DNA from: Lautropia sp. SCN 69-89
GTDB lineage: Bacteria > Pseudomonadota > Gammaproteobacteria > Burkholderiales > Burkholderiaceae_E
Assembly (NCBI GenBank): GCA_001724855.1
Contig: MEED01000027.1
Coordinates: forward strand, 113,864-177,863
Direction of reading: 5' to 3'
Length of the DNA: 64,000 nucleotides
Made by a program: the position numbers and the translations under genes. Shown here one piece after another: positions 51,234 through 59,772 of this stretch. The notes under the pieces are model-generated. The model was not told the origin of the DNA and made no database searches. It was given only the letters and a program-made list of their open reading frames with translations. Within the stretch, counting starts at the first letter, position 1; the number at the start of each line of letters is the position of its first letter.

Positions 51234-52199
51234 CTACTTCAATAGCTCAGCCAGTTGCGCTTGCATGTTCAGCCGCGCCTGCCTTGTCGCGTCCGGATTC
51301 CAGCCGATCGTCGCCCCCCTGCGAAGGCAGGACGCGGTTTCGCCTGGACCTGGAAATGGGCCGAGGAGGCTCGCCATCCGGATCGAGCACCCGGACGCGT
51401 TGACCACGTCCGCGAGGTAGACGACGCTCCGGCCGACGTTGTCGAAGCTGTGATGAGCCCCCGGGTATACGGTGATGCTCGCGTCTTGGCCAGAGGCCCT
51501 CAGCCTGTCGACCAGTCGAACACACGGTCCGACGGGAAGCCAGTCATCGAGCTCGCCCATGTGTATGCGCAGCGGCGCGGAGATGCGCTGTCGCTCCGGA
51601 TACTCGGTGTTGCAGTAAGGATAGAACGAAAAGAAGGCGCGGAAGCCTGGCTGACCGGCGGGCGCGTAGGTCTCCTTGGCCCATAGCGTGGAGGCCTCGA
51701 GCGCGAGGATGCCGCCGTGGGAAAAACCCATCAGGGCAACTCGTCGCGCGTCGATTCGCGGATGCGTCGCAAGGATGCGCAGCGCGCCATACGCGTCCGG
51801 AATTCGCTGCGTCGCGGTCAGGGCGCGCGGGTTCCTGCAGACCTCGGTCAAGCCGCGCGCTCGAAAGCTGTCGAGCACAAGGGTGGCGTAGCCCCACTCC
51901 CGGAGGATAGGCGCCCATCCGGATTCGGCGTTTCCAATTCCGCCACATCCATGCGCAAGGACGACCGCCGGAAATGGTCCCGCACCGGGGGGGAACCGCA
52001 ACTCGCCGGAAATGACTTCTGGATCCCCGGGCGCGAGGCGTGAACCGTCGGTAGTTCGCGCCAGACTTCCTGCGCTGGCAAACCAGATGCTTCCGGAGTC
52101 CGTCGAAGTCAGGCCGGGCTTCAGGTCCTTCAACGCCGGGGCACAGCCGGCGGACATCAGCGCAGCAAGACCGGACGCCAGCCACCGCTTCGCGCTCAT
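51234..52199 (-). CDS. Dienelactone hydrolase family lipoprotein
   Basis: 321 residues with a lipoprotein signal (RWLASGLAALMSAGC; lipobox SAGC), so it is exported and anchored. Alpha/beta hydrolase core: FPAVVLAHGCGG, nucleophile elbow MGFSHGG (Ser), acidic residue in MGELDDWLP, and His in YPGAHHSFDN. The extra Cys residues in the mature part (HGCGG, EVCRNP, YPYCNTEY) could form disulphides in the periplasm. Substrate unknown. Confidence 0.86.
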   Translation of the reverse strand: MSAKRWLASGLAALMSAGCAPALKDLKPGLTSTDSGSIWFASAGSLARTTDGSRLAPGDPEVISGELRFPPGAGPFPAVVLAHGCGGIGNAESGWAPILREWGYATLVLDSFRARGLTEVCRNPRALTATQRIPDAYGALRILATHPRIDARRVALMGFSHGGILALEASTLWAKETYAPAGQPGFRAFFSFYPYCNTEYPERQRISAPLRIHMGELDDWLPVGPCVRLVDRLRASGQDASITVYPGAHHSFDNVGRSVVYLADVVNASGCSIRMASLLGPFPGPGETASCLRRGATIGWNPDATRQARLNMQAQLAELLK

Positions 52200-52440
52200 C
52201 TTCTGCCCCTTTGCAGCGATTCACCCCCGGAGGTCCGAGGCGACACGGTTCCGGGCTCGCCATCGAATGGATCCGAACCCGTCGGCGCGGCACGGGTCCC
52301 GATTCGGCGCATTTTGCTCAGTTCCTCGGCGCGTGACCAGCACCCGCAGTGGGGCGGGTTCGATGCCGTCGGCTCTTCCAGGCAGTGCGAGAAGGGTCGC
52401 GAAGACGAGTCGGACGCCACGCCGATCACCTCCGCGGGAG
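52200..52440. other. Intergenic stretch without a supported gene
   Basis: No ORF with a family match, ribosome binding site or coding bias is seen in these 241 bp. It presumably holds the promoter of the lipoprotein gene and the 3' trailer of the SnoaL-like gene. Confidence 0.5.
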
Positions 52441-52845
52441 TCAGCCCTTCGGCGTGCCCAAGGGCGGACGGTTCTTGCGATAGGAGTTCTTCAGGGCGAT
52501 CTTCCCGTCCCGAAACGTGAACAGATCACAACCGTGCACTTCGACGCGAGTGCCGTCGGCGCGCGTGCCGGTGAACGTCCACTCCGATACGCCGCGGTCA
52601 CCCGTCACGAAATGCCGGGCGCCACCCCAGTGGGCATCGGGGAAGGTCGCCCAGACGTCCTCGAAACCGGCTCGTACGGCCTCGCGACCTGCATACCGGG
52701 TGCCGCAGACCTCGGGGCCCGCCGAGGCCTCGAAGACACAGTCCTCGGTCATGAACGACATCAGGGCGTCGATGTCGTGGCGATTCCACGCATCGGCGAA
52801 GGCCTGCAGAACCTCGGTAGTGACTTGGCGAATCACGTCCACCAT
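52441..52845 (-). CDS. SnoaL/NTF2-like protein
   Basis: 134 residues, AGGAGGG before the ATG. Cone-shaped NTF2 fold: VLQAFADAWNRHDIDALMSFMTEDCVFEA, GREAVRAGFEDVWATFPDAHW, and the strand HGCDLFTFRDGKIALKNSYRKNR. Family members include ketosteroid isomerases, polyketide cyclases and many proteins without known function. No role follows from the neighbours. Confidence 0.87.
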   Translation of the reverse strand: MVDVIRQVTTEVLQAFADAWNRHDIDALMSFMTEDCVFEASAGPEVCGTRYAGREAVRAGFEDVWATFPDAHWGGARHFVTGDRGVSEWTFTGTRADGTRVEVHGCDLFTFRDGKIALKNSYRKNRPPLGTPKG

Positions 52846-52874
52846 GGTCCGGTCCCTCCTTCAGTCTGGCCAGC

Positions 52875-53083
52875 CTAGGCGGAAGCGTATTGCGCTACCG
52901 CGATGACGACGGGAAGCACGAGCTCGGGAATCAGGTAGGCAAGCCAGACCCCGGCAGGCTCGGGGACGTGTCGGGCTGGCCGAGCACCAGCTGGAGCGCC
53001 CCGCCGAACAGGGCGATGGCGGCGACGACGAACAGGCAGACCTGGACGACGATCTGGCTCGTGCTCAGTGCGGCTTCAGCCAT
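52875..53083 (-). pseudogene. DUF4345 membrane protein gene with internal deletion
   Basis: The start has GGGAGG ten bases upstream and codes the typical beginning MAEAALSTSQIVVQVCLFVV ... LQLVLGQPDTSPSLPG. The typical end, VWLAYLIPELVLPVVIAVAQ, is present just before the TAG at 52875-52877, but in a different frame. The middle of the family (roughly the second and third helices, about 60 residues) is gone. The join is near 52935-52945. The gene cannot make the normal protein. Confidence 0.8.
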
Positions 53084-53127
53084 GGCGGGTGTGCCTCCCG
53101 TGCGGCCTGGCGTTCGAGATTCCCTGG

Positions 53128-54158
53128 TCAGGTCTCCAGGATATCCCGCAGGGCAAGGCATCGGTCGAGAAATCCCGTGGCACCGGCCGCCTGGAACACG
53201 TTTTCGGCCGCGCTCAGTTCCATGCGAGCGGCGCCGTGGTCTGCTTGCCGTGCGAGAAGCTCGGCCAGGCGCAGGCGAATCCGCGCGGCCTCGATCACGG
53301 CACCCTGCTGCTGCAGCACCGCCCGCGCACCATGCATCTGGCGTTGCGCTTCTTCCGTCTTGCGCTCCAGCCAGTTCAGTTCCGCGCGCGCCTGCAGAAC
53401 CTGCCCGGCCGTCACTCCCGATTCCGGCACTCGGGATTCCGTGTCGAGATCCTGCAGCAGCGCCCGAGCCTTCTCGCGCTGTCCCAGCATGGCAGCAATC
53501 TGCGCCGCGTGGGCCAGGTAGCGGGCCTTGCGTTCTCCGGCGACCCAGGTGCTCATCGTGGCGGCGCGTTCGAGACCACGGATGGCTTCTTCGCCGCAAC
53601 CTGCAACGCCAGGCCCGCTTCGGTGTCACCGCTCGCCTGCAGGCCAACGCCATGGATCAGGACGCCCATCGATTCGATGTCCGCATTGCTCAACGCGCGG
53701 CCGATGTCGCGCGCTTCCTGCGCGAGTTGAATGCCTTTGGAGAATTCGCCCTTGTTGAGGTGGTAACGCGCCGTCATCCAGGCGAGGTTGCCGTGCTGCT
53801 CACCCTTCGGCAGGCCGCTGAGCAGGCGCTCTGCGCGGCGCAGGCAACCTTGCGCGACGGCCAACTCCAGCGATTCGATCTGGATGCGTGCGAGGCCGAT
53901 CAGTACCCGGGCGGCGGCTTCGCGTTCACCGCGACTGGAATAGACCAGCGCGGCCCGCTCCAGAGGACCGGCAGCGGATGCCAGGTCGCCCGCACATTGC
54001 GCAGCGGTGCTCCAGCGCTCCAGCGCATCGGCATCCAGTGGACGGAGAGCGTCCGCCCGGGCGAAGCCATTCATCGCGTCGTGCCATCGCGCATCGGCGT
54101 AGGCGCGCCGGCTCGGGTTCAGTTCGAAGCCTGCGAAGCAGTGGACGTCGGATGGCAT
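53128..54158 (-). pseudogene. TPR-repeat protein gene split by a frameshift
   Basis: The first frame (from 54158: MPSDVHCFAGFELNPSRRAY) has helical repeats RRAYADARWHDAMNGFARADALRPL and GCLRRAERLLSG, then ends at 53553 after a short nonsense tail. The second frame, from about 53600 to 53128, continues naturally (EEAIRGLERAATMSTWVAGERKARYLAHAAQIAAML). Joined, they make about 340 residues resembling the TPR domain of LuxR-type regulators, with no DNA-binding domain visible. The junction is near 53600, around TTGCGGCGAAG, and fits a one-base change. A sequencing error is possible. Confidence 0.7.
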
Positions 54159-54350
54159 CGGGTTTGGGGGCCACCCTGGGGGGAGGAGCAGTGTCGGAAA
54201 TGATAAGAAACTGATCAGCGCGCGGAAAGGACTTCGACGGGCGCTTCACGCAATCTCGAGGCGTCGACTCGCTGAAGCATGCTTCGGCGGCAAGACACGA
54301 GGCACCGAGGGTGCCGATCCACTCACTTCACTGTCTACAGGAGTCTGATC

Positions 54351-54656
54351 ATGCAAACTTTCTACATCCGTCGCAAGAGCAACTGGAAGGACGCGAACGA
54401 GCTCAGCGTCACGGCCGGGGTGTCCGCCCGGGTCGGCAACGAGGAGATGCCCGACCGGGTTCGCTGGATTCGTTCCTACGTGGTCCGCGAGGACGATGGC
54501 GGCCTGGGCACCGTCTGCATCTACCAGGGCACGGACGAAGCGGCCATCCGCGAGCATGCCCGCCGGGCGGGCATGAGCGCCGACGAGATCGTTCCGATCG
54601 AGGACACCGTCGTGGTGCGCGACGACCCGGCGAAAGAACAGGCGATGGCCGCCTGA
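54351..54656 (+). CDS. DUF4242 protein
   Basis: 101 residues. AGGAG lies nine bases before the ATG. Small ferredoxin-like alpha/beta protein: MQTFYIRRKSNWKDANEL, VRWIRSYVVREDDGGLGTVCIYQGTDEAAIREHARRAGM and DEIVPIEDTVV. Members of DUF4242 have been described as nickel-binding or of unknown function. Stands alone between two minus-strand genes. Confidence 0.85.
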   Translation: MQTFYIRRKSNWKDANELSVTAGVSARVGNEEMPDRVRWIRSYVVREDDGGLGTVCIYQGTDEAAIREHARRAGMSADEIVPIEDTVVVRDDPAKEQAMAA

Positions 54657-54727
54657 TCAGCACCGACCCCGCCGTGGCGGCAGTCCGGCCGACTGCCGCC
54701 ACGTCGCTGTCGGCACGCTGCGCACGA

Positions 54728-55591
54728 TCACTTCGTGGCCGCAGCGACCAGGCACTCGCCCGGCACTTCGAACCCGCCCGGCGATTCGAAGCTGCGCATC
54801 GAGCCCTCCACTTCGTTCCAGACCGACTCGCGCTCTTCGGCGGGCAGGTGCGCCATCATGGCGTTGAATCCGCCGAAGGCTTCCCGAGCGACCCGCACGT
54901 ACTCGGCAGCACTGGTCGCCCTGTGGGGCACCGGCACGGCGCGAATCTCGGCGTCGGCAAATCCGGCCTGGCGGAAGAGGCCTTCGAGCACGCCCGGAGC
55001 GCCCAGGCTGAACGGCCCCGGTTGCCCCGGAACGGGAGGCGGAAGTTGCGCGCACCGGCGGATGATGGAAGCCGGTATGGCCCCCCAGCTGTTTCGCTCG
55101 GGCGTGGAGAAGACGGCGACGGCGACCCGGCCGCCCGCTCGCAGGACACGACGCCACTCGCTTAGCGCCGTCACCGGTTGCGGCATGTACATCAGGCCCA
55201 GCCGGCACAGCACCGCATCGAAGGACGCATCGGGGAGATCGAGCTGCTCGCCGTCCATGGCGCGCGTCTCGACCTGCTCGAGCCCGCGCTCACGGGCGAC
55301 CTGGCGCGCCAGCTCGACGATGCTTTCCGAGATGTCGGTCGCCAGCACGTGACCGCTCGGGCCGACGCGTTCGGCGGCACTGACCGCCGGCTCGCCTGCG
55401 CCGGCGGCCACATCCAGGATGCGCTGGCCGGGCCGGATCCGGGCCAGGTCGAGCATCTGGCGGGTGGCTTCGCCGTACCAGCGATCCAGAACCGGATTCC
55501 AGCGTCGCCACGCTGCGCCGTCCTTGTTCCATTGCTCCCGCTGCGCGTTCTTGTACTTCGCTGCGTCGAATGAGGGTTGCAGTTCGGCCAT
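54728..55591 (-). CDS. SAM-dependent methyltransferase (UbiE-like)
   Basis: 287 residues from the ATG preceded by GGAGG. Class I methyltransferase: SAM loop ILDVAAGAGEPAVSAAERVGP, ATDISESIVELARQVARE, and motif VLCRLGLMYMPQPVTALSEWRRVLRAGGRVAVAVFS. The N-terminal phrase WNKDGAAWRRWNPVLDRWYGEATRQML is typical of small-molecule methyltransferases of the UbiE/COQ5 kind. No pathway partner nearby. Confidence 0.87.
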   Translation of the reverse strand: MAELQPSFDAAKYKNAQREQWNKDGAAWRRWNPVLDRWYGEATRQMLDLARIRPGQRILDVAAGAGEPAVSAAERVGPSGHVLATDISESIVELARQVARERGLEQVETRAMDGEQLDLPDASFDAVLCRLGLMYMPQPVTALSEWRRVLRAGGRVAVAVFSTPERNSWGAIPASIIRRCAQLPPPVPGQPGPFSLGAPGVLEGLFRQAGFADAEIRAVPVPHRATSAAEYVRVAREAFGGFNAMMAHLPAEERESVWNEVEGSMRSFESPGGFEVPGECLVAAATK

Positions 55592-55659
55592 GCATGTCCT
55601 CCGTTCGCTTGAACCTCGAAGTGGCGTCGCCGTGCGGGGCCCGGCTTGGCCGCAGCCGG

Positions 55660-56757
55660 TCACGGCTTGATCGCCACCTTCAGCACGCCGTCGCGCTGGT
55701 TCGCGAACAGGTCGTACGCGGCGACGATGTCGTCGAGCTTGAACGGGTGCGTCACCAGCACGCCCAGGTCCAGCCGGTTGGCGGCCAGCACGTTCATCAG
55801 CCGGCGCATGCGCTCCTTGCCGCCGGGGCACAGCGCCGTGACGATGCGGTGGTCACCCAGGCCGGCCGCGAAGGCGTCGAGCGGGATCTTCAGGTCGCCT
55901 GAATACACGCCCAGGCTCGACAGCGTGCCGCCGGGCTTGATCACGCGCAGCGCGTTCTCGAACGTGCTCTGCAGGCCCAGCGCCTCGATCGCCGAGTCGG
56001 CGCCGCGGCCGCCGGTCAGCTTCAGCACCTCGGCCACCACGTCGCAGCGGTTGAAGTTCAGCGTGACGTCGGCGCCCAGCTTCTTCGCGATCTCGAGCCG
56101 GTGGTCGTTGCCGTCGACGCCGATGATCGTGGTGGCGCCCAGCAGCCGCGCGCCGGCGGTGGCGCACAGACCGATCGGGCCCTGCGCGAACACGACCACG
56201 GTGTCGCCGATGCGGATGTTCGCGTTCTCGGCCCCCTTGAAGCCGGTGGACATGATGTCGGGGCACATCAGCACCTGCTCGTCGGTCAGCCCGTCGGGGA
56301 TCGGCGCCAGGTTGCCCTCCGCATCGGGCACCAGCACGTACTCGGCCTGCGTGCCGTCGATGAGGTTGCCGAAGCGCCAGCCCGCGGTGGCCTTGTAGCC
56401 GTGGCAGCCGCAACGGCCGCTGGCCACCAGGTAGCTGCCGTCCTGGCTCGGCGCGCCGTCCTGTGCCGCATAGCTGTTGAAGTTGGGGCAGATGGCGCCG
56501 GCGATCACGCGCTGGCCCTCGGTGTAGCCCTGGACCGCGCTGCCCAGCTTCTCGATCACGCCCACGGGCTCGTGGCCCACGGTCAGGCCCCGGGCCACCG
56601 GGTACTCGCCCTTGAGGATGTGCACGTCGGTGCCGCAGATCGTGGTGGTGGTGATGCGCACCAGCGCGTCGTTGGGGCCGACGTCGGGGATCGGCTTGTC
56701 GACGAGTTCGATGCGTCCGGGCTCGACGAAGACGGCGGCTCTCATCAGGGCAGGCAT
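55660..56757 (-). CDS. Zinc-dependent secondary alcohol dehydrogenase
   Basis: Oxidises secondary alcohols to ketones or the reverse. 365 residues with GGAG eight bases before the ATG. Catalytic zinc ligands are Cys41 (ICGTDVH), His62 (GHEPVG) and an Asp in the MCPDIMSTG segment, the Cys-His-Asp set of the Clostridium beijerinckii-type secondary alcohol dehydrogenase; there is no structural zinc cysteine cluster. The nucleotide fold is VVVFAQGPIGLCATAGARLL followed by GVDGNDHRLEIAKKL. The Asp after the second strand suggests NAD rather than NADP (inference). Confidence 0.9.
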   Translation of the reverse strand: MPALMRAAVFVEPGRIELVDKPIPDVGPNDALVRITTTTICGTDVHILKGEYPVARGLTVGHEPVGVIEKLGSAVQGYTEGQRVIAGAICPNFNSYAAQDGAPSQDGSYLVASGRCGCHGYKATAGWRFGNLIDGTQAEYVLVPDAEGNLAPIPDGLTDEQVLMCPDIMSTGFKGAENANIRIGDTVVVFAQGPIGLCATAGARLLGATTIIGVDGNDHRLEIAKKLGADVTLNFNRCDVVAEVLKLTGGRGADSAIEALGLQSTFENALRVIKPGGTLSSLGVYSGDLKIPLDAFAAGLGDHRIVTALCPGGKERMRRLMNVLAANRLDLGVLVTHPFKLDDIVAAYDLFANQRDGVLKVAIKP

Positions 56758-56925
56758 GGATCTTCTCCGGGTTGACGATCACGACGCTTGGTCGAGCACG
56801 TCCCCGTGTCACTTGCATGTCGGTTCGCCGCGAGGTTGCGGCGCGTCAAACTTGGCCTTCCCCAGGAACCTCGGGCCAGAAGATCGAGGCTGCTCCCGGG
56901 TGCCGGCCGGCAGGAACCGCGAGGT

Positions 56926-57972
56926 TCACAGCGGCTGGAGCATGCTGACCCGGTTGCCCTCCGTGTCGAAGAACGACACGTACTTGCCCACTCCCGGGAT
57001 GTCCACGGGGTCGCCAAGCACCCTGCCACCCGCATCGGTGACGCGCTTCATCGCGGCGGCAATGTCGGTAACGGCCACGACTACCGAGGGGTGCTGCGCA
57101 GGCCACTCGGGATTGCGCGGGTAGAAGCCACCGTCGATGTTGCCAGGACGCCTGGAACCGTTCTGGTCGCACTCGGCCGTGGCGGCGAGGATGTAGTCTC
57201 CCGCCTCCCCGCCGAAGGCCTGGGTGGCCCAGCCGAAGGCTGCCTCGTAGAACCTGGTGATTCGAGCCCGATCGTCGTATGGCATCTCGAAGTGCACAAC
57301 GGGGTCCATTTCGCTATCTCCGTGCCCTTGGCGTCGCAGGACGACATGCGTGGCCTTCTCCGACGCCACGAATTCAACGCATTCGTATCCCAGGGCCCGC
57401 AAGTCGACGCCCTCGAACAGTGCCTCTCCGCGGCCGAGCAGGACCGGTGCAATGGCAATGTGCAGTTCATCGATGAGGCCCTCACGAAGATACTGCCGGA
57501 TCGTGTTCGGCCCACCGCCGATCCGCACGTCCATGCCGGCAGCGGCCTCGCGTGCGCGGTCGAGCGCCTCGCGAATGCCTCCTGTGATGAAGTGGAACGT
57601 CGTGCCGCCTTCCATCTCGATGGGAGGGCGAGCATGATGGGTCAATACGAAGACTGGAACGTGATACGGCGGATTGCTTCCCCACCAGCCTTTCCAGTTC
57701 GTGTCCGGCCATTCCCCGCGAATGGGTCCAAACATGTTCCTTCCGAGAATCCAGGCCCCGACGTTCCGAAAGCCACGGGCCGCGAAATCGTCGTCAACCC
57801 CGGTCGTACCGCCGTCCTTGCCGAACAAGGCCCGCTGAAACGTGCGTGTCGGCAGCAGCCACTGATGCAGCTCCGTCCCGCCAACGCCGAGCGGATGGTC
57901 GATGCCCTGATTCGGACCCGCTCCGTATCCGTCGAGCGAGATGGTGAAGCCCTCGACGCGAACCCGTGCCAT
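56926..57972 (-). CDS. Fusion of RibD-like reductase and VOC (glyoxalase-like) protein
   Basis: 348 residues. Residues 1 to about 215 are a dihydrofolate-reductase/RibD C-terminal-like domain (VEGFTISLDGYGAGP, GAWILGRNMFGP, VRIGGGPNTIRQYL, DELHIAIAPVLLGRGEALF). Residues 222-348 form a VOC domain (DPVVHFEMPYDDRARITRFYEAAFGW, AGGRVLGDPVDIPGVGKYVSFFDTEGNRVSMLQPL). The join contains GGAGATAGCGAA directly before Met222 (ATG at 57309), i.e. a ribosome binding site and start of an originally separate VOC gene. The reductase stop codon seems lost, so the two are read as one, or the VOC may also be made separately. Confidence 0.85.
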   Translation of the reverse strand: MARVRVEGFTISLDGYGAGPNQGIDHPLGVGGTELHQWLLPTRTFQRALFGKDGGTTGVDDDFAARGFRNVGAWILGRNMFGPIRGEWPDTNWKGWWGSNPPYHVPVFVLTHHARPPIEMEGGTTFHFITGGIREALDRAREAAAGMDVRIGGGPNTIRQYLREGLIDELHIAIAPVLLGRGEALFEGVDLRALGYECVEFVASEKATHVVLRRQGHGDSEMDPVVHFEMPYDDRARITRFYEAAFGWATQAFGGEAGDYILAATAECDQNGSRRPGNIDGGFYPRNPEWPAQHPSVVVAVTDIAAAMKRVTDAGGRVLGDPVDIPGVGKYVSFFDTEGNRVSMLQPL

Positions 57973-58071
57973 CGTTTGCCTCCGTCTGGGCGCCCGATCG
58001 GCGGGTCAAGTCTGCCGCCTCGTCGGTGATGTTGAAGATCCGGGGAATATCCAATGCGGTAGATCTCCCGT

Positions 58072-58908
58072 TCATCTCCTGGCGACGACCTGCGCAAGGG
58101 CAATCCGTCCCTCTTCCAGATTGCGCCGCTGGTTTTGCGCCATCACCTGAAAATCAGGTCCCAGAAGCAGATGGAACCCGAGTGGCGGCAAGCCCTCCTT
58201 GCGGATCTTTTCGGCCACTGCCACGAACCAGTCGCGAGCCTGGTCGGTCGTATCGGACCAGTCGGTCACCGTGAACCCGGCGTCGTCGAGAAGCTTGCGC
58301 AATTCGTCAGGCGTCACAAGAAAACTGCTCTCGGGCGTACGCGCCCACGGCACGGGGAAGAGGACCGCGCCGGATGGCCCGGCGAGAACGTCGTGGATCG
58401 CGAGCGTGCCTCCCGGTTCGAGCACCCGGTGCATCTCGCGATACAGCCGGAGCTTGTCCAGGATGTTCATCGCGGCATGCTCGGTCCAGACGACGTCGAA
58501 CGAAGCGTCCGCAAATGGCAAGTTCGTTGCGTCGCCCTGGCGGTAATCGACGAGGTGCTCGAGACCGATGCGCGCAGAAAGCATTGCCGCGGTGCGACAG
58601 TACTCCTCGGTCAGGTCGATACCGGTGACACGACATCCGAACTCCCGTGCGAGACAGCGCGAAGTCCCGCCGATGCCGCTCCCTACGTCGAGCACGTGCC
58701 TGGACGAGTCCAGCCTGGCAGCTTTCGCAAGCTCCAGGGTAGCGGCGCGACCGCGAATGTGGAATTCGTCGACCGGCGCCAGGTCTTCAGGCGTCAGGCG
58801 ATCGAGGTCCTTGCCTGACTTTTCGAGCGCCGCCAGGATCGCGCTCCCCAGGTCGGATCGGGTGTAGTGCGCCTGGATCGTGTCATTCACTCGAATCGGT
58901 GTCGACAT
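58072..58908 (-). CDS. SAM-dependent methyltransferase
   Basis: 278 residues. SAM-binding loop VLDVGSGIGGTSRCLAREFG, VTGIDLTEEYCRTAAML, acidic motif GDATNLPFADASFDVVWTEHAAMNI and LEPGGTLAIHDVLAG, close to the methyltransferase domain of sarcosine/dimethylglycine or phosphoethanolamine methyltransferases. The substrate is not clear. The N-terminus (RVNDTIQAHYTRSDLGSAILAAL) also fits this group. Separate from its neighbours by about 100 bp on each side. Confidence 0.88.
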   Translation of the reverse strand: MSTPIRVNDTIQAHYTRSDLGSAILAALEKSGKDLDRLTPEDLAPVDEFHIRGRAATLELAKAARLDSSRHVLDVGSGIGGTSRCLAREFGCRVTGIDLTEEYCRTAAMLSARIGLEHLVDYRQGDATNLPFADASFDVVWTEHAAMNILDKLRLYREMHRVLEPGGTLAIHDVLAGPSGAVLFPVPWARTPESSFLVTPDELRKLLDDAGFTVTDWSDTTDQARDWFVAVAEKIRKEGLPPLGFHLLLGPDFQVMAQNQRRNLEEGRIALAQVVARR

Positions 58909-59045
58909 CGGTTAGCCCCGGTGGACGCTGCCGTGAAGGAATCCGGGGTGCATCGTACTGCTGCATTTTCCGTCATGGGAAAGGAATCTTTCCGAGCACG
59001 TGTTCGAACCGGCGGCCGCCGGTGATCAGTGGCGCACCGGGCGTT

Positions 59046-59708
59046 TCAGTCGCTTGCGTCGGTGTTGTAGAACTCCGCCCACTCGAGATCGGTCCACCAC
59101 TCGGCCTCGAGCCCGTCGCAAGTCTCGCCGTAGGCCCGGCAGGCGAGACAACCGTCACCGCGAGCCAGCGCCTCGTCCTCGACCGGCGGGTAACGGACCA
59201 GCAGGGCCGGGGCGACCTCACGCGCGGCCGCCTCGGCCTCGCTCATCGGCCGATCCGGCAACTCGCGAATGCCGCACCGGCGAAGCCGATCCCCGCCCTC
59301 CGGGAACAGGACGGAGTTCTCCGCGTCGATATGACGCCAGAGCGCCTGCGAGTAGCGGGTGGCCAGGGTCCGAAGCCGAACACGATCGTCCTCGGAGTTC
59401 GGCCTCTGTTCGAGAAGGGGCGTCATCTCGCACATCCACTCCTCCATCTCGGCGTGCTGGTGCGCGAGGGCGTACACGGGTCCGCGGTCGCCCGGCAGTT
59501 CCGCCTCCGTCACGAGCGCCTCGAAGAGCACCCGCTCCTCGCGAGCGTGATGGAAGTGGCCCGCGAACTCGGTGAAGAACGCGGCGAACCGTCTGCCGTC
59601 GTCCGGGTCCGCAGTGCCGTCGAGAAGGCCGCCGACGTACGTGCGGAGGGATCCGAGCACCCGATCGATCAGCACGTGTTCGTCCTGGAGCGTGTCGATG
59701 AGCTTCAT
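59046..59708 (-). CDS. Hemerythrin-like domain protein
   Basis: 220 residues from the ATG giving MKLIDTLQDEHVLIDRVLG. A four-helix bundle with metal-ligand His/Glu residues: QDEHVLIDRV, FHHAREERVLFEALV, LAHQHAEMEEWM and WRHIDAENSVLFPEGG, the pattern of hemerythrin HHE domains that bind a di-iron site and oxygen or nitric oxide. The C-terminal 60 residues are acidic, with CLACRAYGETCDG, a cysteine cluster that could bind a metal. Stand-alone gene. Confidence 0.88.
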   Translation of the reverse strand: MKLIDTLQDEHVLIDRVLGSLRTYVGGLLDGTADPDDGRRFAAFFTEFAGHFHHAREERVLFEALVTEAELPGDRGPVYALAHQHAEMEEWMCEMTPLLEQRPNSEDDRVRLRTLATRYSQALWRHIDAENSVLFPEGGDRLRRCGIRELPDRPMSEAEAAAREVAPALLVRYPPVEDEALARGDGCLACRAYGETCDGLEAEWWTDLEWAEFYNTDASD

Positions 59709-59772
59709 CGTCGAGTGATCCTGGTGTGCTGCTCCGATCCCCACGTCACCGCCTCGGGTGGCATCGGGCGCC

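Noticed and set aside
52196..52429. Small minus-strand ORF between the lipoprotein and SnoaL-like genes
   Set aside because: No ribosome binding site, no hydrophobic or domain pattern, Ser/Pro/Arg-rich noise.
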